DNA of 5,527 bases, from the NCBI GenBank assembly GCA_946480565.1, contig CAMLKR010000159.1:1-5527 (forward strand). The letters are read 5' to 3'. Positions 1 through 5,334 of this stretch are shown here, piece by piece. Position numbers and translations under genes: made by a program. How positions within the stretch are numbered: the first letter of the stretch is position 1; every line of letters begins with the position of its first letter. This stretch comes from an uncultured Arenimonas sp. (GTDB lineage Bacteria; Pseudomonadota; Gammaproteobacteria; Xanthomonadales; Xanthomonadaceae). The notes under the pieces were generated by a model. It saw only the letters and a list, made by a program, of their open reading frames with translations. It was not told where the DNA came from and made no database searches.

Positions 1-636
1 TCGGCGGTGACGCTGGCGCTGGCGCGCGAGCAGGGTTTCGCCTGCCATGCGCTCAGCGTGGCCTATGGCCAGCGCCATACCTCCGAACTCGCGGCGGCCG
101 CCGAACTGGCGATCAGCCAGGGCGCTGCCCAGCACAAGGTGGTCACCGTGGACCTGCGCAGCATCGGCGGCTCGGCGCTCACCGCCGACATCGCGGTGCC
201 GGAGGCGGCCGGCGAGGGCATCCCGGTCACCTACGTGCCGGCGCGCAACACCATCATGCTGTCGATCGCGCTGGGCTGGGCCGAGGTGCTGGGTGCCGAC
301 GACGTGTTCTGTGGCGTGAACGCGGTGGACTATTCGGGTTACCCGGACTGCCGCCCGGAGTTCATCGAGGCCTTCCAGCGCCTGGCCAACCTGGCCACCC
401 AAGCCGGCGTCGAGGGCCATCGGCTGACGGTGCACGCGCCGCTGATCCACATGAGCAAGGCGCAGATCGCGCTCGAGGGCCAGCGCCTGGGCCTGGACTT
501 CAGCCGCACCGTCTCGTGCTACCAGGCCGACGACCAGGGCCGGGCCTGCGGCCGCTGCGACGCCTGCCGCCTGCGCGCCGAGGGTTTCGCCGCCGCCGGC
601 CTGGCCGACCCCACGCGCTACGCGCCGCGGGCCTGA
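1..636 (+). CDS. queC: 7-cyano-7-deazaguanine synthase QueC, 5'-truncated by the window edge
   Basis: QueC converts 7-carboxy-7-deazaguanine to preQ0 with ATP and ammonia, in the cytoplasm, on the route to queuosine in tRNA. The reading frame is open from base 1 and reads [13 protein letters not shown], which is the end of the PP-loop ATP-binding motif SGGxDSA. About 13-20 N-terminal residues and the start codon therefore lie to the left. In window residues, further family marks are LSVAYGQRH near 19, YVPARNTI near 78-85, [13 protein letters not shown] near 110-122, and a C-terminal zinc site with C173, C183, C186 and C189 (CX9CX2CX2C). The stop is TGA at 634-636, at the expected C-terminal length for the family. 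A tRNA-Lys gene lies 46 bases downstream on the same strand, an arrangement also known in Pseudomonas. No sign of damage. The assignment is firm; only the start is unseen. Confidence 0.96.
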   Translation, partial: SAVTLALAREQGFACHALSVAYGQRHTSELAAAAELAISQGAAQHKVVTVDLRSIGGSALTADIAVPEAAGEGIPVTYVPARNTIMLSIALGWAEVLGADDVFCGVNAVDYSGYPDCRPEFIEAFQRLANLATQAGVEGHRLTVHAPLIHMSKAQIALEGQRLGLDFSRTVSCYQADDQGRACGRCDACRLRAEGFAAAGLADPTRYAPRA

Positions 637-641
637 TGGGT

Positions 642-647
642 TAGAAT
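642..647 (+). promoter_or_regulatory. Probable -10 element of the tRNA-Lys promoter (TAGAAT)
   Basis: TAGAAT matches the sigma-70 -10 consensus at five of six positions and is followed by a GC-rich stretch (TCGCGCCC), like the discriminator of stable-RNA promoters. Transcription from about 654 would give a leader of roughly 29 bases before the mature tRNA 5' end at 683. No convincing -35 is seen 16-18 bases upstream, inside the 3' end of queC. The tRNA could alternatively be co-transcribed with queC. Confidence 0.42.
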
Positions 648-649
648 TC

Positions 650-670
650 GCGCCCTGCGCCGCAGGGTGC
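650..670 (+). other. GC-rich hairpin between queC and tRNA-Lys
   Basis: Bases 650-658 pair with 662-670 over nine pairs (one G-T wobble) around the loop GCC. The downstream sequence AGCGTTTCAG has only a short T run. It could be a weak terminator for queC or a structured part of the tRNA precursor leader removed by processing. The pairing is seen directly; the role is inferred. Confidence 0.35.
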
Positions 671-682
671 AGCGTTTCAGTT

Positions 683-758
683 GGGCCGTTAGCTCAGTCG
701 GTAGAGCAGAAGACTTTTAATCTTTTGGTCGAAGGTTCGAATCCTTCACGGCCCACCA
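683..758 (+). tRNA. tRNA-Lys, anticodon UUU, CCA encoded
   Basis: A full cloverleaf can be drawn. The acceptor stem is 683-689 with 748-754, seven perfect pairs. The D stem is 692-695 (GCTC) with 704-707 (GAGC). The anticodon stem is 709-713 with 721-725 (first pair G-T), and its loop 714-720 is CTTTTAA, placing TTT (716-718) at the anticodon. The T stem is 731-735 with 743-747, around the loop TTCGAAT. The discriminator is A755, followed by encoded CCA at 756-758. Mature length is 76 nt. It decodes AAA/AAG. It sits just after queC, and the next gene downstream points towards it, so transcripts converge in the 759-1023 gap. Confidence 0.98.
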
Positions 759-784
759 TTTTCCGAGGCGGAGCCTCGAAAAAT
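758..784. repeat. Solitary interrupted hairpin after tRNA-Lys (related to hairpin 4 of the repeat units)
   Basis: ATTTT (758-762) pairs with AAAAT (780-784) and CGAGGC (764-769) pairs with GCCTCG (773-778). The loop is GGA and there is one internal C763/A779 mismatch. The architecture (outer stem, single mismatch, inner stem, tiny loop) is the same as at 875-899, and it lies immediately before a CCCACGAT unit start, as that one does. The T run precedes and the A run follows the stem, so on neither strand does it look like a standard intrinsic terminator. Its first base is the last base of the tRNA CCA. Confidence 0.6.
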
Positions 785-785
785 G

Positions 786-899
786 CCCACGATTTGCTTT
801 CGCAAACCGCGGGGCCCAGTTCGTTTTCTCCCAATCCCCGCGCCTGTCGGCGCGCCCCCTTACTAAGGGGGAGTAGTTCCATGCGATTCGCCTGGAACT
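786..899. repeat. Structured tandem repeat, unit 1 (four hairpins)
   Basis: The unit begins CCCACGAT and repeats at base 900. In order it contains four foldable elements. H1 is 786-813, with CCC/GGG, CG/CG and TTTGC/GCAAA separated by A/C mismatches. H2 is 839-854, CGCGCC-TGTC-GGCGCG. H3 is 855-871, CCCCCTTA-C-TAAGGGGG, a perfect 8+1+8 inverted repeat. H4 is 875-899, AGTTCCA/TGGAACT plus GCG/CGC around the loop ATT with one T/C mismatch. Bases 831-861 are identical to 944-974 in unit 2. No coding potential is credible. It resembles the hairpin-rich dispersed intergenic repeats of Xanthomonadaceae (inference). Confidence 0.8.
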
Positions 900-1023
900 C
901 CCACGATCCGCTGCGCGTATCGCGGGCCCCGACTCATTTGCTTCCAATCCCCGCGCCTGTCGGCGCGCCCCCTTGCCAAGGGGGCTTTCCACCATGCGGG
1001 TTCCGGGGCTGGCCCGCGTGGGG
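900..1023. repeat. Structured tandem repeat, unit 2 (four hairpins)
   Basis: This is the second, diverged copy. H1 is 900-926: CCC/GGG, then CGAT/ATCG and CGC/GCG around the loop TGC. H2 is 952-967, identical to unit 1. H3 is 967-985, G-CCCCCTTG-C-CAAGGGGG-C. H4 is 992-1021, CCATGCGGG paired with CCCGCGTGG with one T-G wobble. Against unit 1, several stem positions changed on both sides so that pairing is kept; for example the innermost pair of H3 is A-T in unit 1 and G-C here. H4 ends 2 bases from the stop codon of the minus-strand lpxR-like gene, so it would lie at the very 3' end of that transcript. No U tract follows it on the minus strand. Confidence 0.8.
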
Positions 1024-2070
1024 TCAGAAGGTGCGGGTGATGGTGATGGTGCCGAAGACGGGGCGGGCGTTCTGGCCGACGAATTCGCGGGTGCGGCGGA
1101 CGTGGGAGCCGGCGATCTTCCAGGGGCCTCGGGTGATGGCGACGCCTAGGCTGAGGTCGCCGACCGCCTCGCGCTTGTCGATGCTGTGGCTGTCCTTCCA
1201 GGTGTTGCCGTCCAACGTGATGTCGCGGAAGGTCCAGCGGGCGTCCACGCCGGCGTAGAAGTGCCAGCCCCAGGCCTCGCCCAGGTCGGGTTTCGGGCCC
1301 GGCGCGGTGTTGTCGCCGGCGGGGCGCAGCGGGTCGGTGCCGAAGTCGTCCGGCAGGTGCTTGCCCCAGCGCAGTTCCACGCCGGTGTTGGCGAAGGTCG
1401 CCAGGTTGCCGACGGCGCCGCCGACGTGGCCGATCAGGTCCCAGGCCATGGCGTCGCCGTAGTCGCGGCGGTGCCAGCGGCGCAGGCGCTCGTGCTGGAC
1501 CTGCACCAGCACCTCGTCGCGCAGCTGGTTGTCCCAGCCCTCGAAACGTTCGCGCCCGAACAGCCGGTGCACGCCGTCCTGTGCCGCCTCGCCCAGGGCC
1601 GAGGGCCCGGTCATGCCGAGGCGCAGATGCGTGCTGGACAGGCGGTCGCCGCGGCGGCCGTTCCAGCCCGTGCCCAGCATCAGAACGCCGGCATAGGGGC
1701 GGTCGTCCACGATCAGGTCGCGGCGGCTGCCGTCGACCGGCGTGTACAGCGCATGCGTGTAGGTCAGCACCTGGTTGCGCTGCTCCGCATCACGCGGCTG
1801 CAGCCAGCCGAGCCCGCGATTTACCCACCGCAGCGCGGAGGGCAGGCAGCCGTCCTCGGTGTAGCTGTCCAGGCCGGGCGAGACCCAGGTGACCGCCGCG
1901 CCGGCGGTGTAGCCCTGGTCCTGGTTGGCGCGGCCATAGACGTCGTTGTCGGTGCGTACGACCAGCGTGGCCGGGTTGGGTTGCGTGCCCTCGTCCCGGC
2001 AGTCGGCATCGGCGTGGGCAGAAAGGGGGAGGGCGCTGGCGATGGCCAGGGTCAACAGGGCTCGCATCAT
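1024..2070 (-). CDS. lpxR: LpxR-family lipid A 3'-O-deacylase (outer-membrane beta-barrel)
   Basis: This 348-residue protein is a member of the LpxR family (formerly DUF2219). LpxR is a Ca2+-dependent outer-membrane enzyme that removes the 3'-linked acyloxyacyl chain from lipid A. Residues 1-20 form a signal peptide (Arg at 3, hydrophobic 4-17, cleavage near SAHA/DA). The family signature follows: R39-TDNDVYG (N42, D43), D51-QGYTAG (T55, G57), DDRPYAG at 122-128, LGMTGPSALGE at 151-161, Q164 and H168, the His in the spacing expected for the catalytic His. The C-terminal third ends in a barrel strand with terminal Phe (TITITRTF). Length is close to that of known family members. The start is fixed: an in-frame TGA lies two codons upstream (2074-2076), leaving ATG at 2070 or the adjacent ATG at 2067. 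No clear Shine-Dalgarno precedes it. The gene is 112 bases from the operon to its right and is probably transcribed separately. Family assignment is strong; the exact activity in this organism is inferred. Confidence 0.9.
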   Translation of the reverse strand: MMRALLTLAIASALPLSAHADADCRDEGTQPNPATLVVRTDNDVYGRANQDQGYTAGAAVTWVSPGLDSYTEDGCLPSALRWVNRGLGWLQPRDAEQRNQVLTYTHALYTPVDGSRRDLIVDDRPYAGVLMLGTGWNGRRGDRLSSTHLRLGMTGPSALGEAAQDGVHRLFGRERFEGWDNQLRDEVLVQVQHERLRRWHRRDYGDAMAWDLIGHVGGAVGNLATFANTGVELRWGKHLPDDFGTDPLRPAGDNTAPGPKPDLGEAWGWHFYAGVDARWTFRDITLDGNTWKDSHSIDKREAVGDLSLGVAITRGPWKIAGSHVRRTREFVGQNARPVFGTITITRTF

Positions 2071-2098
2071 GAGTCAGGGCATTCCGGGGGAGGGAAAC

Positions 2099-2126
2099 GG
2101 CCCAGGTCGAAGGCTTCGCCCGGGCC
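2099..2126 (-). terminator. Hairpin between the injection-particle-like operon and lpxR, possible weak terminator or leader structure
   Basis: GGCCC (2099-2103) pairs with GGGCC (2122-2126), then GG/CC, then CGAAG (2108-2112) with CTTCG (2114-2118), interrupted by a bulge and a T/C mismatch. Read on the minus strand, the stem is followed by GTTTCCCTCC, a poor U tract. It lies 57 bases after the stop of the 112-residue gene and 29 bases before the lpxR start, so it could end the operon transcript or sit in the lpxR leader. Confidence 0.35.
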
Positions 2127-2134
2127 AGGCCGAC

Positions 2135-2140
2135 AGTGTA
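2135..2140 (-). promoter_or_regulatory. Candidate -10 element for lpxR (TACACT)
   Basis: On the minus strand TACACT matches the -10 consensus at four of six positions. GTGAAA, a weak -35 candidate, lies 15 bases upstream. Transcription would start about 60 bases before the lpxR start and would include the 2099-2126 hairpin in the leader. The match is weak in such GC-rich DNA and is offered only because the gap needs a promoter if lpxR is transcribed separately. Confidence 0.2.
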
Positions 2141-2182
2141 AGCCGGCCCCTCCGCTTTCACGCCCTGCGCCGGGCCGGCCGT

Positions 2183-2521
2183 TCAGCCCTTGCCCAGCAA
2201 CTTTCCGTAGGCCTTGGCGAGATGGCTGATGCCGGGCTCGAGCTTTTTCGCCGCGGCCTGGTCACGAAGGCGCAGGCGGCGCAACAGCGCCTCAAGCCCG
2301 GAGGGAAGATAGTCGGCGGCCGGCGTGGAGGGCGGGTGCTCGGACGCTTTCCGGGACGGCGCCGGTTTGGGCGCAGGCGTCGGCGCCGGCACTTTGCCCG
2401 GCCGCTCCGCGGCCGCCGCCTCCTTCGCCGAAGGGCGCTTGGTCGCGGCGACCTTCGTCGCGGCTTTCGACTTGGTCGCCGGGGTCTTCTTCGCGCTGCG
2501 GGTGATCTTGCGGCTTGCCAT
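2183..2521 (-). CDS. Small Lys/Ala/Pro-rich basic protein, function unknown
   Basis: This 112-residue protein was not recognised as a named family. Residues 1-60 are low-complexity and strongly basic (11 Lys and 5 Arg, with repeated AxKK, ATK and PAP elements), like histone H1-type or AlgP/PhaF-type tails, and almost certainly disordered. Residues 70-112 look folded: YLPSGLEALLRRLRLRDQAA, then AKKLEPGISHLAKAYGKLL, giving two likely amphipathic helices. There is no signal peptide or membrane segment. The start ATG at 2521 is supported by GGGAG (2528-2532) six bases upstream, and the stop of the preceding 927-residue gene is 18 bases away, so the two genes are very likely co-transcribed. It may be an accessory, chaperone-like or cargo protein of the same system, or a DNA/polyanion-binding protein; the sequence alone does not decide. 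The gene is real by spacing, ribosome binding site and composition. Confidence 0.75.
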   Translation of the reverse strand: MASRKITRSAKKTPATKSKAATKVAATKRPSAKEAAAAERPGKVPAPTPAPKPAPSRKASEHPPSTPAADYLPSGLEALLRRLRLRDQAAAKKLEPGISHLAKAYGKLLGKG

Positions 2522-2527
2522 GGTCGT

Positions 2528-2532
2528 CTCCC
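2528..2532 (-). promoter_or_regulatory. Shine-Dalgarno site of the 112-residue gene
   Basis: GGGAG on the minus strand with a spacer of six bases (ACGACC) before ATG. It lies inside the 18-base gap after the upstream stop codon, which supports both the chosen start and translation from a shared mRNA. Confidence 0.65.
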
Positions 2533-2539
2533 GGAAGGG

Positions 2540-5323
2540 TCAGGGCGTGTTCTGCAGGTTGAGCGGTTTCCACGGGGCATCCAGCGCCGCGTTGCGCACC
2601 CGGATCTGGGCGCCGGCGATGTTGCCCAGCACGGTGCAGCTGGGCGCCGGCTTTTCGTCGACCATGGTCTGGTCCGGCACCAGGTGCATCGACAGCCCCC
2701 GGCCACCCGGCACGCGGTTCGAGGCCACGACCAGGGTGCTGGCGACCAGGTGCACGCAGCCATCCTTGCCGGCCATCGGCTGCAGGCAGTGGTTGCCGCT
2801 GAACTGGCAGTCGCCGCGCGCCAGCGCGATCTCCACTGCGGCGCGATCGCTGGATTCGGCCTGGATCTGGTTGCCGGTGGCGCCGATGCTGGCGCCCGGG
2901 CCGATCGGGTCGGCCTGGATCCGGATCGCGCCGCCCTTGCCGACGCTGAACTGGTTGTGGTCGATGCTCAGCTGCTGGAGCGGAATGCCTTCGCAGAGCA
3001 GGCCGAGCTCGGCGCCCTCGATCCGGTTTCCGTGCACCCGGGCACTGGCGATCGCCGTCTTGATGACGATGCCGAGGCCGAACCCCACGATGTGGTTGTC
3101 CAGGACCTGGCAGCGGTCCAGTCCTGCTTTGCCGCCCAGCCCGTCCACCAGCAGGATGCCCACCCGCCCCTGGTCGCCCGCTTTCGCCACGCCCAGGGCG
3201 TTGCCGGCGACGCGCAGTCCGTCGAGCCCGGCACGGATGCCGTCGCCCAGCACCGATAGGCTGTTGCCGCAGACGTCGACTCCGAAACCGGGCGCGGTGG
3301 CGCCGGTCAGGTGGATCGCCGCATCCCGGCAGTCGCTGAAGTGGTTGCCGGCGATACGCGAGACGAACTGGTGCACGCTGACGTCGGGCAGGTCGATGGC
3401 CGACTCGCTGCAGTCGAAACGGTTGTCGTCGATGCGCAGGTCGGCCAGCCCGGTGCCCTGGTCGCTGCCGCCGGAGGCGACGATGCCGCGCCGGGTGTGG
3501 AACCGGTTGCCGCGGATCGAGATCTCGAACAGCGCACCCGACAGGCCGACCCCGGCGGCTTCGCCCTTGGCGTCCACGCGCAGTCCCTCGAGCGTCACCT
3601 GGGCGCTGTCCATGATCGAGACCAGGGCCCCGGACGTACCTTCGCCCAGCGCCTCGAACCGCTCCAGGGTCACGTCCCGGCTGCCGATGATCGGTTCGAA
3701 CACCGCCTGCTGCGCCCGCAGCGAGGTCGCGTCGCCCTTGCCGGTGATGCGCAGCGAACGGGCGTTGCGGATGCGCAGCGGCTCGCGCAGAGGATAGTCG
3801 CCCACCTCGAGGCAGACGGTGCCGCCGCCCGCGGCGATCACCTGGTCGATCGCGGCCTGGATCGAGGGCTGGTTCGCCGCGTGCTGCTGCGGCGTCACGC
3901 AGACGGTGCAGGCGCACCCGTCGCCTTCGCCCTGCGCGGCCGGCGGCGGCCAGAATACGCGGCAGTCTTCGAAAGTGGACGGCAGGCTGATGAAACCGAG
4001 CTTGGCGTAGTGGTGGTGGATGCCGCGCGGGGGCGCCGCATCGAGCTCTTCGATGTCGCCTTCGCCGGTGCGCGCGCAGAACACCCAGTAGTCGCCAGTG
4101 CGGAACTCCCCGCCGGCGGGTGCGAGCGAGAAGCTGGCGATGATGCCGTGTTCCAGCAGCACGCTGGTGGCGCCCGCGGGCACGGTGATCTCGCCGTTGC
4201 TGGCGGCGCTGTCGAGGTCCTGCAGTTCGGCGCCGGCCTGGCTGCGAACGATGCCGCGGTGGTCCCAGCGCTTGACGCGGGTGTTGCGTTCCGGATGGGT
4301 CTTGGCCTCTGGGCCGGTCGGGAACAGCCCGACGCTCAGCGGTGTCTCCAGCCGCAGCGTGCGCGCGGCGTCGTCGACGCCGTCCGGGGCGCGCACGCGG
4401 CGCAGCTGGCCGGGCAGGCCATGCAGTTCGCGCCAGTCGTCGGTCACCTCGACCCAGTCGCCGGGATGGAATCCCAGCACCACGTCGCGGCCGGTGCTTT
4501 CGACCACCAGCTGGTCCAGCGCCGGCAGGTGCGTCACCCGGGTCTCGATGCTGGCGTTCTCGCGCGACCACTTGAAGGTGGCGGTGCCGGCGGGGCCGGG
4601 CGTGTGGATCTCGACGCGGTAGAGCTGGTTCTCCAGGCCCTTGTAGCCGCCGTCCGGCGAAACCAGGCAGGGGTCGGGCTGGCCGGGCACGTCCGCGGTG
4701 GTGGTGCTGAGCCGGCCGGCCGAAGGCGCCAAGGCCGGGATCTGGTCCAGCGGACTCGCGCAGGACAGGTCGCTGCCGACATTGGGCAGCAGCTTCACCT
4801 GCCACACCGTCTGCAGCCGCGTGGTGCCGTCCACGCCGACCGCAGGGTCGACCAGGTCCGGGCGCATCACGTGGGTGACCTCGCGCTGCCAGACGTCCAG
4901 GTAGACCATGTGCCGGCCCGAGGTCGGCACCGCCGGCGGATTCGGGAAGTAGGGCTGCTGCCGCGGCTGGCCGGCGGCGGGATCGTCGTAGAGCGCGGGA
5001 AGGCTGCCCAGCACCTGCTCCAGCCGCGGGTCCCAGGTCGGCGCGCCGCTGCCGTGGTTCTCGGCCAGCAGGCCATCGACATAGATGCGCCCGCGGCCGA
5101 TCTCGAGATTGCCGCCATTGAACGTGATGCGGAACGCGTCCGGCGTCTGCATCGGCACCACCGCCGGGCCGAAGGTGTCGAGCGATCCGGCGTGCAGGCG
5201 ATGGCGCAGCTGCGCGACCAATGCGTTCCAGTCGGCGTCGCTCAGCGGCCGCCCCTGCTGAAGCAGCACCCCGAGGTCGTGCTGGCGTGGATCGAAGCTG
5301 ATCCGGCTGTAGTCTCCGCTCAT
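2540..5323 (-). CDS. DUF6519-type protein with C-terminal right-handed beta-helix, probable injection-particle fibre/spike or baseplate-associated protein
   Basis: This is a 927-residue protein. The N-terminus MSGDYSRISFDPRQH, then LLQQGRPLSDADWN (20-33), is the typical opening of DUF6519 proteins, which occur in phage-tail-like contractile injection gene clusters. Other marks are a GGNLEIGRGRIYVDG segment (70-84), VYLDVWQREVTHV (140-152), YRVEIHTPGPAGTATFKWSREN (235-256, shown in part), KRWDHRG (351-357) and HHHYAKLGF (436-444). A CxCxxC element (470-475) marks the junction to a pectin-lyase-like half starting IQAAIDQVIAAGGGTV (488-503). From about 600 to 910 there are about 12 rungs with a hydrophobic strand ending in GN/DN (Asn at 606, 634, 660, 687, 708, 743, 766, 790, 818, 844, 869, 901), spaced mostly 21-28 residues: a parallel beta-helix. 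No signal peptide is present, consistent with cytoplasmic particle assembly. AGGAG lies six bases before ATG and overlaps the upstream stop. The domain call is strong. The role as surface-binding fibre is inferred; a carbohydrate-acting spike is an alternative, but no catalytic set could be recognised. Confidence 0.88.
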   Translation of the reverse strand: MSGDYSRISFDPRQHDLGVLLQQGRPLSDADWNALVAQLRHRLHAGSLDTFGPAVVPMQTPDAFRITFNGGNLEIGRGRIYVDGLLAENHGSGAPTWDPRLEQVLGSLPALYDDPAAGQPRQQPYFPNPPAVPTSGRHMVYLDVWQREVTHVMRPDLVDPAVGVDGTTRLQTVWQVKLLPNVGSDLSCASPLDQIPALAPSAGRLSTTTADVPGQPDPCLVSPDGGYKGLENQLYRVEIHTPGPAGTATFKWSRENASIETRVTHLPALDQLVVESTGRDVVLGFHPGDWVEVTDDWRELHGLPGQLRRVRAPDGVDDAARTLRLETPLSVGLFPTGPEAKTHPERNTRVKRWDHRGIVRSQAGAELQDLDSAASNGEITVPAGATSVLLEHGIIASFSLAPAGGEFRTGDYWVFCARTGEGDIEELDAAPPRGIHHHYAKLGFISLPSTFEDCRVFWPPPAAQGEGDGCACTVCVTPQQHAANQPSIQAAIDQVIAAGGGTVCLEVGDYPLREPLRIRNARSLRITGKGDATSLRAQQAVFEPIIGSRDVTLERFEALGEGTSGALVSIMDSAQVTLEGLRVDAKGEAAGVGLSGALFEISIRGNRFHTRRGIVASGGSDQGTGLADLRIDDNRFDCSESAIDLPDVSVHQFVSRIAGNHFSDCRDAAIHLTGATAPGFGVDVCGNSLSVLGDGIRAGLDGLRVAGNALGVAKAGDQGRVGILLVDGLGGKAGLDRCQVLDNHIVGFGLGIVIKTAIASARVHGNRIEGAELGLLCEGIPLQQLSIDHNQFSVGKGGAIRIQADPIGPGASIGATGNQIQAESSDRAAVEIALARGDCQFSGNHCLQPMAGKDGCVHLVASTLVVASNRVPGGRGLSMHLVPDQTMVDEKPAPSCTVLGNIAGAQIRVRNAALDAPWKPLNLQNTP

Positions 5324-5329
5324 GGCGTG

Positions 5330-5334
5330 CTCCT
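5330..5334 (-). promoter_or_regulatory. Shine-Dalgarno site of the DUF6519 gene, overlapping the upstream stop codon
   Basis: AGGAG with a six-base spacer (CACGCC) before ATG at 5323. Its first two bases, AG, are the last two of the TAG stop (5333-5335) of the preceding gene, so a ribosome ending one gene is placed on the start site of the next. This fixes the start and argues for translational coupling. Confidence 0.75.

Noticed and set aside
758..784. The hairpin just after tRNA-Lys as an intrinsic terminator
   Set aside because: The stem is good, but the T run is before it and the A run after it, on both strands the wrong order for a U-tract terminator.
786..1023. A CRISPR array in the tandem repeat
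   Set aside because: There are only two units of about 114-124 bases with internal hairpins and no short repeat-spacer pattern; no cas genes are in view.
683..1023. Direct proof of an integrated element (att site) at the tRNA
   Set aside because: I found no second copy of the tRNA 3' end and no recombinase gene in the window, so only a possible hotspot is reported.
694..1258. Open frames running through the tRNA and the repeat units (694-882 and 717-995 minus; 725-1258 plus)
   Set aside because: They translate tRNA and hairpin-repeat DNA (for example the GREGFEPSTKR and KDSNLRP peptides that arise antisense to tRNA genes) and repeat the same KGARRQARG peptide once per unit, so they are not genes.
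1186..2229. A 347-codon plus-strand open frame opposite lpxR
   Set aside because: It is a Val/Ala/Gly/Arg-rich mirror of the LpxR coding frame, with no motif of its own.
1946..3797. Long plus-strand open frames at 1946-3259 and 2325-3797
   Set aside because: They are antisense to three well-supported minus-strand genes, have no recognisable domains or ribosome sites, and show shadow-type composition.
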